64,000 nt of DNA from Halobacillus litoralis (lineage in GTDB: Bacteria > Bacillota > Bacilli > Bacillales > Halobacillaceae): NCBI RefSeq assembly GCF_020171725.1, contig NZ_JAIVAJ010000001.1, positions 620,001 to 684,000 of the forward strand, read 5' to 3'. Made by a program: the position numbers and the translations under genes. The notes beneath the pieces were generated by a model that searched no databases, was not told the origin of the DNA, and was given only the letters and a program-made list of their open reading frames with translations. Positions 43,866 through 53,358 of the stretch are shown piece by piece (position 1 is the stretch's first letter; the number at the start of each line of letters is the position of its first letter).

Positions 43866-44417
43866 ATGATGAACTGCTGGAAAACAGTGAACATCAACAA
43901 AGAATTCGGTCTCAACCGCATTTACCTGATGTCGTTTCTGACTGGACTTTTGTCCTTTCTACTCTTATATCTACCATTTTCGATGTTTCATGGCAGCCAT
44001 GATATGAATGATCACGGTTTTCTACCACTTCTGATCATATTATTCTTCCTGCCTTCGATGCACCGACTAATGCATATATTACCGCTCGCTTTGTTTTATA
44101 AACGATTTAGAGTCAAATTCAAATTCAAAAAACGTTTTATTCCAACATTCTCATACCAGTGCATGTCGAAACTTTCGAAGCGTACTTCGATGATGATGGC
44201 TCTGTCACCAACGTTGTTCATCACGGTTCCTGCTTTGGTCATGAGCTGTGTTTTCCCGAACTATTATGCGTATTTGGTCATATTCGCTGCCGTCAATATC
44301 GGCCTGTCCTTCTCTGATTTTCTATATTTGAACTATTTTGCGAGAGCCCCTCGCAAATGCGTGATTGAAAATGCAAAGGAAGGCTTTGATATTCTCATCC
44401 GCCAGCATGAATTATAA
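43866..44417 (+). CDS. DUF3267 membrane protein with degenerate HExxH motif
   Basis: A 183-residue protein with four membrane segments and the DUF3267 pattern. Family members usually carry HExxH in the second helix; here the place is MHRLMHILP (His66-His70), so the catalytic Glu is Arg and peptidase activity is unlikely. The start is ATG at 43866 or 43869 behind AAAGGAGG. It lies between yhaI and prsA, a place taken by yhaJ/yhaK in B. subtilis; orthology is not claimed. Confidence 0.78.
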   Translation: MMNCWKTVNINKEFGLNRIYLMSFLTGLLSFLLLYLPFSMFHGSHDMNDHGFLPLLIILFFLPSMHRLMHILPLALFYKRFRVKFKFKKRFIPTFSYQCMSKLSKRTSMMMALSPTLFITVPALVMSCVFPNYYAYLVIFAAVNIGLSFSDFLYLNYFARAPRKCVIENAKEGFDILIRQHEL

Positions 44418-44425
44418 GAGCACAG

Positions 44426-44461
44426 CGATCCTTCTGAAGGGTCGCTATTTTTTTTGAAGAC
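44426..44461 (+). terminator. Terminator after the DUF3267 gene
   Basis: AGCGATCC, a short loop and GGGTCGCT (8 bp with one G.U) followed by ATTTTTTTT. Confidence 0.88.
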
Positions 44462-44591
44462 GGAAAAAGCAGCTCGAATCCTGGTTCATCTTTTCGACTT
44501 TTGTTCGAATATGATAAACTCTTCGTATTACTGTTCATCAGTTGGAAATTCTGATAAAGTAGTTTCATAGGGAATAAAGGAGGTCTTCAAC

Positions 44592-44774
44592 ATGGCATTT
44601 GGATTTATCCTGTACGCACTCGTCATACTATTCGTGTTTAACTCACTCACTCATTCCTTATGCTTGAAAACAAAAATGTCGAATGAAAAGCAAACACGAG
44701 TATTCCGCACCATCAACGTTTTAATTACGATCTTACTCATTTCGTCTTATGTTGAAGTGCTCAATACACTATAA
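44592..44774 (+). CDS. Small two-helix membrane protein
   Basis: A 60-residue protein with two hydrophobic segments (residues 2-22 and 39-58) joined by a basic loop (KTKMSNEKQTRVFR), behind AAAGGAGG. It has its own terminator. Family not recognised; similar small proteins occur upstream of prsA in Bacillaceae. Confidence 0.65.
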   Translation: MAFGFILYALVILFVFNSLTHSLCLKTKMSNEKQTRVFRTINVLITILLISSYVEVLNTL

Positions 44775-44777
44775 ATA

Positions 44778-44817
44778 AACAGGCCGAGTACCCTGTACTC
44801 CAAGGCCTGTTTTTTTA
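44778..44817 (+). terminator. Terminator after the small membrane protein gene
   Basis: AAACAGGCC and GGCCTGTTT flank a 17-base loop; a TTTTTTT run follows. Confidence 0.9.
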
Positions 44818-45027
44818 TGGTCGATCACCGGTACCCCCCGCTTTACCCTCAACCCCAAAAACCACGTACGCCTTTCCGACTTGCGTCTCTCCCTCTATGC
44901 ATAGGGGGATATTTTTGGATAAGAATATAGAACAACCGAGGCAAAATATGTTATATTAACTCATGGGCTGTTTAGAAAAACCCTCTACGTCATGAAATAT
45001 CATACTAATGTTTGAGGAGTGTAAAAT

Positions 45028-45930
45028 ATGAAGAAACTTGCAATGACGGCTGCACTGGCAGCAAGTGTGTTCACTTTATCTGCATGTACGTCAAATGCTG
45101 AAGATCCAGAAGTAATCGTAGGAACGAGCGGCGGTGACGTCACCAAAGAAGAATTCTATCAGGAATTGAAGAAAACAAGCGGTGAACAAGTCATTCAACA
45201 ACTTGTATTAAAAGAGGTACTAGCTAATAAGTATGAAGTGTCTGAAGAAGACGTGAATGCTGAGCTAGAAGCCATGAAAGAACAATACGGCGACCAATTC
45301 GATATGGTCCTTGAGCAATACGGTATGTCCAGCGAAGAAGAGTTCAAAGAAACCATCCGTTTCAGCCTCCTTCAAGAGATGGCAGCTTCAGAGGACATAG
45401 AGATCTCTGAAGAAGAAATGAAGCAATATTACGAGCGTATGAAGCAGGAAGTTCAAGCGAGCCACATTCTAGTCAAGGATGAAGCAACGGCTCAAGAAGT
45501 GAAGCAGAAGCTCGAGGATGGTGAATCCTTCGATGCTCTTGCATCTGAATACTCTCAAGATGGTTCAGCTCAACAAGGCGGTAAGCTTGGTTACTTCGGT
45601 ATTGGTAAAATGACACCTAAATTCGAAGAAGCGGCTTACAATCTTGAGGTCGGTGAAATCAGCGAACCTGTTCAAACACAGTATGGTTATCATATCATCA
45701 AAGTGACGGACAAGAAGGACGTAGAGGATGTTGAGTCTTATGAAGACGCTAAGGATGACATCAAGCGTACACTTGTCGGACAGCGCGTTGACCGTGCAGC
45801 ACTTCAAGAGAAAATGAACCAGCTGATGCAAGACGCTGACCTTGACGTGAAGCTTGATGAATACCAAGGTCTATTTGAACAACCAGAAGCACAGACAGAA
45901 GGTAACACGGAAGAAGAAACAGAAGAGTAA
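45028..45930 (+). CDS. prsA: Foldase lipoprotein PrsA
   Basis: A 300-residue lipoprotein: signal peptide with lipobox LSAC (Cys20), an N-terminal SurA-like helical region, a PpiC/parvulin prolyl isomerase domain (about residues 136-225, with QASHILVKDEATAQEV, GGKLGYFGIGKM and YGYHIIKVTD) and an acidic tail. It helps secreted proteins fold outside the membrane. A single-gene unit, convergent with yhaL. The gap before it, 44818-45027, has no further feature beyond a weak sigma-A candidate. Confidence 0.95.
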   Translation: MKKLAMTAALAASVFTLSACTSNAEDPEVIVGTSGGDVTKEEFYQELKKTSGEQVIQQLVLKEVLANKYEVSEEDVNAELEAMKEQYGDQFDMVLEQYGMSSEEEFKETIRFSLLQEMAASEDIEISEEEMKQYYERMKQEVQASHILVKDEATAQEVKQKLEDGESFDALASEYSQDGSAQQGGKLGYFGIGKMTPKFEEAAYNLEVGEISEPVQTQYGYHIIKVTDKKDVEDVESYEDAKDDIKRTLVGQRVDRAALQEKMNQLMQDADLDVKLDEYQGLFEQPEAQTEGNTEEETEE

Positions 45931-45935
45931 AACCC

Positions 45936-45970
45936 AAAAAGCCAGGTGACCACAAATCACCTGGCTTTTC
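45936..45970. terminator. Shared terminator of prsA and yhaL
   Basis: AAAAAGCCAGGTGA, a seven-base loop and TCACCTGGCTTTTC between two convergent genes. Confidence 0.93.
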
Positions 45971-46159
45971 TTATGAAGTCATTTGCTTACTTCGGCGCTC
46001 CCGCTCTTCTTCAATCCGGTTAATGTACACTTGTCCTTCCTTCTCGATGAAGTGCTGTTCCACTTTATGCTCTGCTCTCATTGCTCGAACCGCCATATAT
46101 CCACTCACAAAAATAAAAACGATACAAAAGAAGACCCAAATCGGCATTCCAAATAACAT
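45971..46159 (-). CDS. yhaL: Sporulation protein YhaL
   Basis: A 62-residue protein with one N-terminal membrane helix (PIWVFFCIVFIFVSGYMAVR) and a charged C-terminal helix with IEKEGQVYINRIEEERERR, the YhaL pattern. B. subtilis YhaL is linked to sporulation efficiency; its molecular role is unknown. Convergent with prsA as in B. subtilis. Confidence 0.87.
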   Translation of the reverse strand: MLFGMPIWVFFCIVFIFVSGYMAVRAMRAEHKVEQHFIEKEGQVYINRIEEERERRSKQMTS

Positions 46160-46245
46160 GGTTGCTTCCTCCTCTTCTCTTTATTTCTATCTTATGAAGA
46201 TCTCTCCGGAAATATGAACAAGCTCCCTACAAGATGTCTCAGCAA

Positions 46246-46314
46246 AATAAAAAAGCTATCCTCTCCTTCCGTTGCCTGATTGGCAACAGAAGGTATGATA
46301 GGATAGCTTTTTTC
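46246..46314 (-). terminator. Long terminator hairpin after gbsR
   Basis: AAAAAAGCTATCC at the left pairs with GGATAGCTTTTTT at the right, with a nested GTTGCC-TGATT-GGCAAC and a CTTC/GAAG pairing between. T-runs on both strands. Confidence 0.85.
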
Positions 46315-46325
46315 TCAGCACTTTC

Positions 46326-46886
46326 TTATCTCTGTTGTTTTTGTTCAATCTTTGGTACGTATTGGAAGATTTCTCCTGATTCAACGACGTGAATAAATTT
46401 CATCAACCAACGATAATAGTTTTGAGCATACTCAAGACGCGAAATGTCATGGTCAATCTTTTCGATTAACTCGTCATCCTGTGCCTCTTCTTTGAGTTTA
46501 AGTAGTTCCTGGATGGTTTCGTCTGCTTCCTCTATGTTTGTTTCTGTATGATGTCTCCATCTACTGCCGAAAAGCGATGTGAAAGATTTGTACCAGTCTT
46601 CTTCTGATTTATATAAATCTTTACGAACACCTTTTTTAAAGGAAGGTTCGACCATTTTCATTTCGGACAAGGCTCGTACTCCAGTTGACATACTCGTCTT
46701 GCTCATTTCCAGTGCTGATCTCATGTCATCCAACGTCATCGGATCTTCAGAAAAATAGAGCACGCCGTAAAGACGACCGATCGATGGCGTCACGCCATAG
46801 AGGCTCATATTCTTCGCGATCACTTGGATGAACTGTTCAATGGTTTCTTCGTATTTTGTCCATTCATTAGTGTTTTTCTCCGGCAA
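46326..46886 (-). CDS. gbsR: GbsR-type regulator of choline/glycine betaine genes
   Basis: A winged-helix protein with the GbsR signature YGVTPSIGRLYGVLYF, DPMTLDDMRSALEMSKTSMSTGVRALSEMKMVEPSFKKGVRKDLYKS. B. subtilis GbsR represses choline import and the gbsAB synthesis operon until choline binds. The frame opens at 46937, but ATGGAGGG followed by a TTG at 46886 gives a GbsR-like N-terminus and 187 codons. It directly follows yhaN, in the slot where B. subtilis has yhaM; gbsAB are not in the window. Confidence 0.88.
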   Translation of the reverse strand: MPEKNTNEWTKYEETIEQFIQVIAKNMSLYGVTPSIGRLYGVLYFSEDPMTLDDMRSALEMSKTSMSTGVRALSEMKMVEPSFKKGVRKDLYKSEEDWYKSFTSLFGSRWRHHTETNIEEADETIQELLKLKEEAQDDELIEKIDHDISRLEYAQNYYRWLMKFIHVVESGEIFQYVPKIEQKQQR

Positions 46887-46961
46887 TGGAAACCCTCCAT
46901 TTGCTAATTCCTCTAGTAATCCTAAACATTTTATCATTAAACAGTAGAATTTGCGACCTAT

Positions 46962-49841
46962 TTATGAAAGATATTGAATAGATGTTGATGCCATCATTTG
47001 GTGAAGGTCCTGCCTCCAGGTGAAAAAGATGATTTGGTGGTCTTTTGAAATCTCCTTCAGGATCGAGAACGTCTCTTCCAACCTTTCTTCATCAAAATGA
47101 ACAAAAGCGTCATCAATGATGAACGGAAGAGATATCGATGCACCCATCGTCTGCCCTAAGGCAAGTCGAAGGGATACATAGAGTTGATCTTTCGTCCCTC
47201 TCGAAAGCTCATTTACTCTGTACTGATTCCGGTCTTTGTGCTTCACAAGGATCTGATCATCAGCAGTAGATAGCAGAATCTGATTGTAATGACCTTCAGT
47301 AAGACGAGCGAAGTAATGAGATGCCTTTTCCATTACTTGTGGAAGGTAGCTTTCTTTGTACTCGGCCTTTGTTTGATGGAGAAGCTGAAGAGCCACTTGA
47401 TAGACCGCCCATTCCCTCGCCTCCTCCTCCAGTTCATTTCGCTTAGACTGCAGATGGTGAAGAGATCTCGAATAATCATCTGAAGTCTCCAGCTTCGAGA
47501 GAGAATGGTGGATGTCTGCTAATTGCTGTTGATTAGACAGAAGTTCCTGTTCCACCTTTTCCCGGCTTTGCTGAGCTTCTTCTTTACTTACTTTTACCTT
47601 TGTCTCATCAATTGATTCATCCCAAATGCGAAATAGACCCTGTTCATCTTCCGACAATATCCCTTCAAGCTGCCGCACCACGTCTTTTAAAGCTTTCTTT
47701 TCGGTTTGCTGCTTCTCGTAAATAGCCAGTTGTTGATAGAACTCCTCTTCATTGGATACCCCTGCTTTTTCAAATAAGGATTGGCGCTCTTTAGCGATTG
47801 TTTCCAACCGAATGCGAATCTCTTTCAACTTCAACCGTTCCTGCTCTTCTTGCTTCAACAACCTCTTCAGAAGGCTTCTTAACTCGTTTTGGTGTTCGTT
47901 CCATTTCCGTACACGATCAAAAGATTTTGATGTTTGCTCTTCTTCTACTTCCCAATTGTTGAATTCATAAAACTCTTTTATTTTATTTTTTTTTTGAGTG
48001 ATGAACATCAATTTATCGTCGTGTTCTTTTGTGAGCTGCTCCCATTCCAGTTGCTTTTGCTGGGCTTGTGTCACCAGGTGAAACAATTTATCCCAATGAT
48101 CAATGGATACATGAGTTAGAAAAGGGAAGATTCGTTCCTGCTCCTGCAACCTGGCTTCCAGGCGATGACCTTTTTGAATCACCTGACGCCTTTTTTCATC
48201 CAATTGCAGCTCATCCTGGTTGAGTCGCCTGATTTGTTCATCTAGGTGTTCCTTCTCATTCCGCTGCCTTTCATACCGCTGAAGATCTTGGCGCCATTCT
48301 TCCCAATTTTCGTCTACAGCGGGGACCTCTTCCGGTTGATTACGATTCCTTAGATGAAGGAGGACGGTATAGATCCCGATCCCTAATCCAGCAATAATGA
48401 GAAGCCACCCGAATAGAGGCACATTCAATACCGAATGGACTACCCATCCGACAACCATCAACGCAAAGAAGGCGGTTGTGAAATTCTTTTTATGAGTCGA
48501 TTTATCATCAGATGCCTTGCTCCGTCGTCCATTCTTAGTCATCACTTGATCGAGGTTGCGCGCCAGAGTCTCTGCTTCCTCTTCACTGATCATATCCGCT
48601 TCCAGTGCATCCTTCTCATCAGAAAGCTGCTGTTGTTCTGTATAAATCCTTTTGCGCTCCTCGGTTACCTTTTCCTCTTCAGCCTGAAGCTCTCTAGATT
48701 CGTCTTTTAACGCTCTCCACGTCTCTTCAAGGTAGAAGGGGAAAGCATGAGAGGTGAGTTCTTCCCTTTCCAGCCCGACATCCATATACCTCATATCCTC
48801 TTGTAACTGCTCTTGTAAGCGGGTCATCCTTTTTTCAAGGGAAGTCAGTTCGCTTGAGGTTTGTTGAAAATCACTTTGGTGATTGATGAGGTTCTGCGCT
48901 GCTTCATACAACCTCTCATCAGCCAGTTCAGCCTCAATGTCCGCCATTTGGACATTCAAATCGTTTAAAGACTGTTGCAAGAACTGCCCTTCGCTTTCTA
49001 ATGGCAGAATGGCTTCTTTCACCTGATGATACCTCTCCCGCCCGTTTTCCGGAAAAGCGACCTTGTCTTGAACAACTTTTTTACGCTGGTGATACTCCGT
49101 CAGAAGCGGTACGGCCTTTTCAAGCTTCTCATATTGAAATTGCTCTCGATGAAGTTTTTTCACTTGATCTGACGATTGCCGGATTCGTTCTTCAAGTACA
49201 ACCTTTTGTTCTTTTAATGTTTCGTAGCTCTGAACTTCTGCTTCTTTTGACGACCGCTGCTTGGCAAGCTGCTCGACTTGATCCAGCTGCTTGTTAATGG
49301 AAGGCTTCCGACCTTTAGGTCTGAACCGTTCGTTCGCATTCCGCTCGAGCCACTTTTCTGTTTCATAAATATGATTGGAACCTGTCAGCCCGATATTTAA
49401 TAGAACTTCACCAAGTTCATATCCATCCAGCCGCCTGAGTTCCAACAAGTCCTCAGCCGTGAAGCTGAATATGGAACGAAATACTTCGCGGTCTGTCCCT
49501 TTCAGACATTCTTGAAGAAATGCCTCGCCATATTCTTCCCCGTTTTCAAGCGTACAGGTCGCGCTCCCGTTGTTCACATCATCCATTCTTTCTAAAAGAA
49601 CGGTCCCTGAAGAAGGCAGTTCGATTAGTAATCGACCTCCGACAGCTCCACCTGTCTTCGGTTTATAGAAAGCCCGCTGCTTCGGGGGCAAGCCGAATAA
49701 CATAAATAGTAAAAACTGCTGTAGAGTCGATTTGCCGGCTTCATTTTTACCCGCAATCGTCGTAATGCCTTCTGTGGAAAAGGAGAAGCTTGTATCTTTC
49801 CATTTGCCAAATCCATAAATCGTTGCTTCCTTTATTTTCAT
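46962..49841 (-). CDS. yhaN: SbcC-like ATPase YhaN
   Basis: A 959-residue Rad50/SbcC-type protein. Walker A in GITTIAGKNEAGKSTLQQF near the N-terminus, long coiled coils, and a C-terminal ABC signature LSRGTKDQLYVSLRLALG with Walker B LPFIIDDAFVHFDEERLEE. Unlike SbcC, the middle has two hydrophobic segments (about residues 465-510, FFALMVVGWVVHSVL and GWLLIIAGLGIGIYTVLL), placing it at the membrane. It overlaps yhaO by four bases; together they form a Mre11/Rad50-like pair of uncertain role in DNA metabolism. Confidence 0.9.
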   Translation of the reverse strand: MKIKEATIYGFGKWKDTSFSFSTEGITTIAGKNEAGKSTLQQFLLFMLFGLPPKQRAFYKPKTGGAVGGRLLIELPSSGTVLLERMDDVNNGSATCTLENGEEYGEAFLQECLKGTDREVFRSIFSFTAEDLLELRRLDGYELGEVLLNIGLTGSNHIYETEKWLERNANERFRPKGRKPSINKQLDQVEQLAKQRSSKEAEVQSYETLKEQKVVLEERIRQSSDQVKKLHREQFQYEKLEKAVPLLTEYHQRKKVVQDKVAFPENGRERYHQVKEAILPLESEGQFLQQSLNDLNVQMADIEAELADERLYEAAQNLINHQSDFQQTSSELTSLEKRMTRLQEQLQEDMRYMDVGLEREELTSHAFPFYLEETWRALKDESRELQAEEEKVTEERKRIYTEQQQLSDEKDALEADMISEEEAETLARNLDQVMTKNGRRSKASDDKSTHKKNFTTAFFALMVVGWVVHSVLNVPLFGWLLIIAGLGIGIYTVLLHLRNRNQPEEVPAVDENWEEWRQDLQRYERQRNEKEHLDEQIRRLNQDELQLDEKRRQVIQKGHRLEARLQEQERIFPFLTHVSIDHWDKLFHLVTQAQQKQLEWEQLTKEHDDKLMFITQKKNKIKEFYEFNNWEVEEEQTSKSFDRVRKWNEHQNELRSLLKRLLKQEEQERLKLKEIRIRLETIAKERQSLFEKAGVSNEEEFYQQLAIYEKQQTEKKALKDVVRQLEGILSEDEQGLFRIWDESIDETKVKVSKEEAQQSREKVEQELLSNQQQLADIHHSLSKLETSDDYSRSLHHLQSKRNELEEEAREWAVYQVALQLLHQTKAEYKESYLPQVMEKASHYFARLTEGHYNQILLSTADDQILVKHKDRNQYRVNELSRGTKDQLYVSLRLALGQTMGASISLPFIIDDAFVHFDEERLEETFSILKEISKDHQIIFFTWRQDLHQMMASTSIQYLS

Positions 49842-51082
49842 AATGACTCCTCATTTGCTAGTAGCTTATCAATCGTAATCCTTTTCGCTTCCCTAAGAAT
49901 TTCCGCCTGCTCTTTCTCAGTCCAATTCTCTAAATGCCTGGACAGCTTACGGTGATGACGCAACGGTGCAAGCCAATCTTCTAGCGTTTCAGCATCGATC
50001 TTGTCTGCTTCTTTAAGCAAAGCCCCTGTGAAATGATGCCCCTTCTTTAACTCTTCTTCATCCCATTGTGGTCTTTCGGTAATCCGGACCTGATCGATCC
50101 ACACCCAGTTGTCGTTCTCTCTTTCATCCGCATTCACGATCGAAATCCACTCATCGAGTAACCCCGATGCCTTCCACTTATGCAGGACTCCGGAATCCGA
50201 TAGCATTTCGACTGTCAACATAACGGACTTGTCTCGTGCTGCCTTGCTTTTCGCTTGGTTCAAAATAACCTCTAAGTCCCCCGGGTCATCCAGTGCCCCT
50301 ACTCGGTATTCTACCGTTTCAAACGTGAACTGATGGAAAGGAAGGAAGGTTAGACGTGAACGACCCTCTTCAAGTTCCACAAGGTATCCACCACGATCGC
50401 CCTGCTCATTACGGGACCTCCCTTGAACATTACCAGCATAGACGACAGGTGGATCTTCTGATAAGACCTCACGTTTATGAATGTGTCCAAGCGCCCAATA
50501 GTCCATGTTTTTCTCATGCAGCTCATTCAGTTGAAAAGGAGCATAGACGTCGTGATCCGTATTCGTCACAATACTCCCGTGCAGCATCGCAATATGGTAT
50601 TGTGGCCCTTCTATTTTTCTAAACTCATCTACTTTGCGTTCTGTAACGTGCTTCTTTTCATAGCTGAACCCATAGATGTGCGCTCTCACTTTATCATCTT
50701 GCACAAAGGGAATACACTCAACGTCTTCATGGTGGAACACGTGAACGTTAGGCGGGTATTCGATGGAATAGTGTGTTCCGTTTATGTAGTCGTGATTTCC
50801 GTATGATACAAAAACTTGTATATCATATCGGCTCAACCGTTCAAATCCATTTCGCAAATGAACCTGTGCCCTCAAGCTCCTTAATTCCTCATCAAATAAA
50901 TCACCGACAATGAGTACAAAATCCACTTTATATTGAATGGCCTTCTCGACCAATTGATCAAACGCGCCAAACGTCCCTTCTCTTAGCTGTTCTAGAAGCT
51001 CTTCTGGTAAATGGCGTTTATTTTTAAATAAGCTGTCCAAATGGAGATCCGCGCTGTGTAGAAAGCGTATTGAATCACTCAA
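49838..51082 (-). CDS. yhaO: SbcD-like metallophosphoesterase YhaO
   Basis: An Mre11/SbcD-type nuclease subunit: HSADLHLDS, LIVGDLFDEE, SYGNHDY, AMLHGS and GHIHKRE motifs in order. The frame opens at 51142, but GGAGGAG with six-base spacing selects a TTG at 51082, giving LSDSIRFLHSADLHL at the start and 414 residues, near the B. subtilis YhaO length. First gene of yhaO-yhaN. It is also the only SbcD-like gene seen in this window. Confidence 0.91.
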   Translation of the reverse strand: MSDSIRFLHSADLHLDSLFKNKRHLPEELLEQLREGTFGAFDQLVEKAIQYKVDFVLIVGDLFDEELRSLRAQVHLRNGFERLSRYDIQVFVSYGNHDYINGTHYSIEYPPNVHVFHHEDVECIPFVQDDKVRAHIYGFSYEKKHVTERKVDEFRKIEGPQYHIAMLHGSIVTNTDHDVYAPFQLNELHEKNMDYWALGHIHKREVLSEDPPVVYAGNVQGRSRNEQGDRGGYLVELEEGRSRLTFLPFHQFTFETVEYRVGALDDPGDLEVILNQAKSKAARDKSVMLTVEMLSDSGVLHKWKASGLLDEWISIVNADERENDNWVWIDQVRITERPQWDEEELKKGHHFTGALLKEADKIDAETLEDWLAPLRHHRKLSRHLENWTEKEQAEILREAKRITIDKLLANEESL

Positions 51083-51176
51083 GTTGAACTCCTCCTTCCT
51101 TACTGTTGCCGAATGTGGCATGATACATCTATTGTATCGCATTTATCTTCTTCATCCTATCGGGCACTTTGATAAG

Positions 51177-51213
51177 AAAAGCTCAAGAGTCAGGAGACCC
51201 TTGAGCTTTTCTT
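51177..51213 (-). terminator. Terminator of yhaQP
   Basis: AAAAGCTCAAG ... CTTGAGCTTTTC with T-rich sequence on both exits, directly after the yhaP stop. Confidence 0.88.
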
Positions 51214-52466
51214 TAGTTATCCTTTTTCGACAATTCAAGAGCGGTTTTGATGTCTTTAAGGGAAGATGATTTCCCGTAAAGCAGGACACCGCCTCTGTAA
51301 ATTTTCGCTCCAATCCAGCCTAAAAGCACAATAGAAGCAACCATTATGACGAGGGAGAGACCTACTTCCCAAACCGGTATTTCCAACATCCCCACACGAA
51401 GGAACATTATTAGCGGTGTAAAGAATGGGAAATAGGATGAAATGGTGACAAAGGTGGAGTCAGGAGCTCCGAGGCCAAACATGGCAATCAAGAAGGCCGC
51501 AACGACAAGCAACGTCATGGGAACCATCAACTGCTGGGCATCCTCCAAACGACTTACAAGCGAGCCTAATGTTGCCGCAAGGGTCGCATAAAGCAAATAC
51601 CCGAGAATGAAGAAAACCAAAGCATATACGATGGTCATCGGGTCAACTTCAGTGAACCCGAAAATATCGAGTACTGAAGGTCCTTCTGATTCCATGCTCT
51701 GCTGTATAGAAAAGTAACCTGCAAGAATGAATATACCAAATTGAGTTAAGCCAAGAAGGGCGATGCCAAGTATCTTAGCGAACATTTGAGACACGGGCGA
51801 GACACTTGAAATAAGTATTTCCATGACACGGCTTGACTTCTCCGTCGCAACTTCGGTTGCAATCATGTTCCCGTACATGAGAACCGACATGTACATGAAG
51901 AAAAGCATGACATAAACGATACCCCGAGTCTGGTTCAACTCTTCCTGTGATTTCGCCTGTTCTTCCAGTGCGATAAGTTCAAACGATACCGGAGCCGTAA
52001 TTTGTTGGAGCACTTGTTCGTTGACATTAGCCCGCTCTGTCACAATCGAGACTTTTACTTGCTGCAACGCTTGCCTGACCGAATCACTTACAGACGTGTT
52101 CGCGATTTGGTTGGCGTAAAAATCTGCTTCAGGCAGCCCCTCGCCGCCTTCCTGAAGGGTGACAAGCGCCTCATACTCTCCTTCTTCAACTTGAGTTTTC
52201 GCTTCTTCATCAGACCCACTAAACGAACTCACTGCTATCGACTCTTGCAAATTGAGCACTTGAGAGAGCTGCTCCGTCCATTCTTCGTTCTCCGAAAGCA
52301 CAATCACTTCTTTCTGCTCGTCCTCTCCACCGAACATTTCAATGATGGATTGAATATTAGACAAAGCCAAAATCAGCAGAACCGTAATGACACTCGTAAT
52401 AAGGAATGATTTCGACTTCACACGGTTTTTATACGTATGTCCTAAGATCGTAAAAAACTTATTCAT
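51213..52466 (-). CDS. yhaP: ABC-2 type permease YhaP
   Basis: A 417-residue permease: one N-terminal membrane helix (FLITSVITVLLILALSNIQ), a large extracytoplasmic domain to about residue 180, then five more membrane helices. This is the NatB-like layout of ABC-2 exporters, and the substrate (Na+ in NatAB) is not certain here. It overlaps yhaQ by eight bases. Confidence 0.89.
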   Translation of the reverse strand: MNKFFTILGHTYKNRVKSKSFLITSVITVLLILALSNIQSIIEMFGGEDEQKEVIVLSENEEWTEQLSQVLNLQESIAVSSFSGSDEEAKTQVEEGEYEALVTLQEGGEGLPEADFYANQIANTSVSDSVRQALQQVKVSIVTERANVNEQVLQQITAPVSFELIALEEQAKSQEELNQTRGIVYVMLFFMYMSVLMYGNMIATEVATEKSSRVMEILISSVSPVSQMFAKILGIALLGLTQFGIFILAGYFSIQQSMESEGPSVLDIFGFTEVDPMTIVYALVFFILGYLLYATLAATLGSLVSRLEDAQQLMVPMTLLVVAAFLIAMFGLGAPDSTFVTISSYFPFFTPLIMFLRVGMLEIPVWEVGLSLVIMVASIVLLGWIGAKIYRGGVLLYGKSSSLKDIKTALELSKKDN

Positions 52467-53358
52467 AAGACGCCCCTACCTTCTCAATGAAAATATCATT
52501 TAATGTAGGTTCTTCAAGATCAAACGTACGAACGAAGCCTTTCCCTTGAAGTTGAAGGAAAACTTCTTGAGCCACTTCCTCATTCTCCACTTGAAGGCGA
52601 CATCCTTCAGAATGGGGTTTATAGCTCGTAACCCCTGCCGTACTCCTTAAAAAGCTCGTATCGAAATCCGCTTTTATTCTGATATTCTTCTTCCCGAACG
52701 ACCTCTTTATTTCTTTCAGCCCTCCATGAACAACCGGAGTCCCTTTGTGAAGAATACACACATTCTCACACAACTCCTCTACATGCTCCATACGGTGAGA
52801 TGAAAATACGATCGAAGTTCCAGCTTCTTTCAATTCCACTACCGCTTCTTTCAGCATTTCTACATTAACCGGGTCGAGGCCCGAGAAAGGCTCATCCAGA
52901 ATCAGTAGCTTCGGCTTATGTAAAACAGCTGAAATGAATTGGATTTTCTGCTGGTTCCCCTTCGACAGCTCCTCCACCCGTTTATGCCGATATTCAGGTA
53001 CTTTGAATCGATCCAGCCACTTGCCGACTTCATGGACAGCTTCTTTCTTCCCCATACCTCGTAACTTGCTCAAATAAATCAGTTGCTCCTGAACTTTCAA
53101 CTTCGGGTACAACCCTCTTTCCTCAGGTAAATATCCGATCAGATGACTCTGGTCATAACCGATTTTTCCCTGATTCCAGGAAATGTCCCCTTCCGTCTGA
53201 TCGATCAAGCCGAGAATCATCCGAAACGTCGTTGTTTTACCAGCACCGTTAGCTCCTAGAAAACCGAAGATTTGTTTCTCAGGAATTTCGATTGATAAGT
53301 GGTCCACTGCTGTATAGGACCCAAATCGTTTCGTCACCCCGTTTAGTCTAAGCGTCAT
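52459..53358 (-). CDS. yhaQ: ABC transporter ATP-binding protein YhaQ
   Basis: A 299-residue ATPase with GANGAGKTTT (Walker A), ELSKGNQQKI (signature variant) and LLILDEPFSGLDP (Walker B). NatA-like partner of YhaP, first in the yhaQP operon. The C-terminal extension (about 90 residues) is usual for this class. Function predicted as efflux. Confidence 0.9.
   Translation of the reverse strand: MTLRLNGVTKRFGSYTAVDHLSIEIPEKQIFGFLGANGAGKTTTFRMILGLIDQTEGDISWNQGKIGYDQSHLIGYLPEERGLYPKLKVQEQLIYLSKLRGMGKKEAVHEVGKWLDRFKVPEYRHKRVEELSKGNQQKIQFISAVLHKPKLLILDEPFSGLDPVNVEMLKEAVVELKEAGTSIVFSSHRMEHVEELCENVCILHKGTPVVHGGLKEIKRSFGKKNIRIKADFDTSFLRSTAGVTSYKPHSEGCRLQVENEEVAQEVFLQLQGKGFVRTFDLEEPTLNDIFIEKVGASYE

Noticed and set aside
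46937..46946. TTAAACAGTA near gbsR as half of the opuA palindrome
   Set aside because: Only a half site with a mismatch; too weak to claim an operator.
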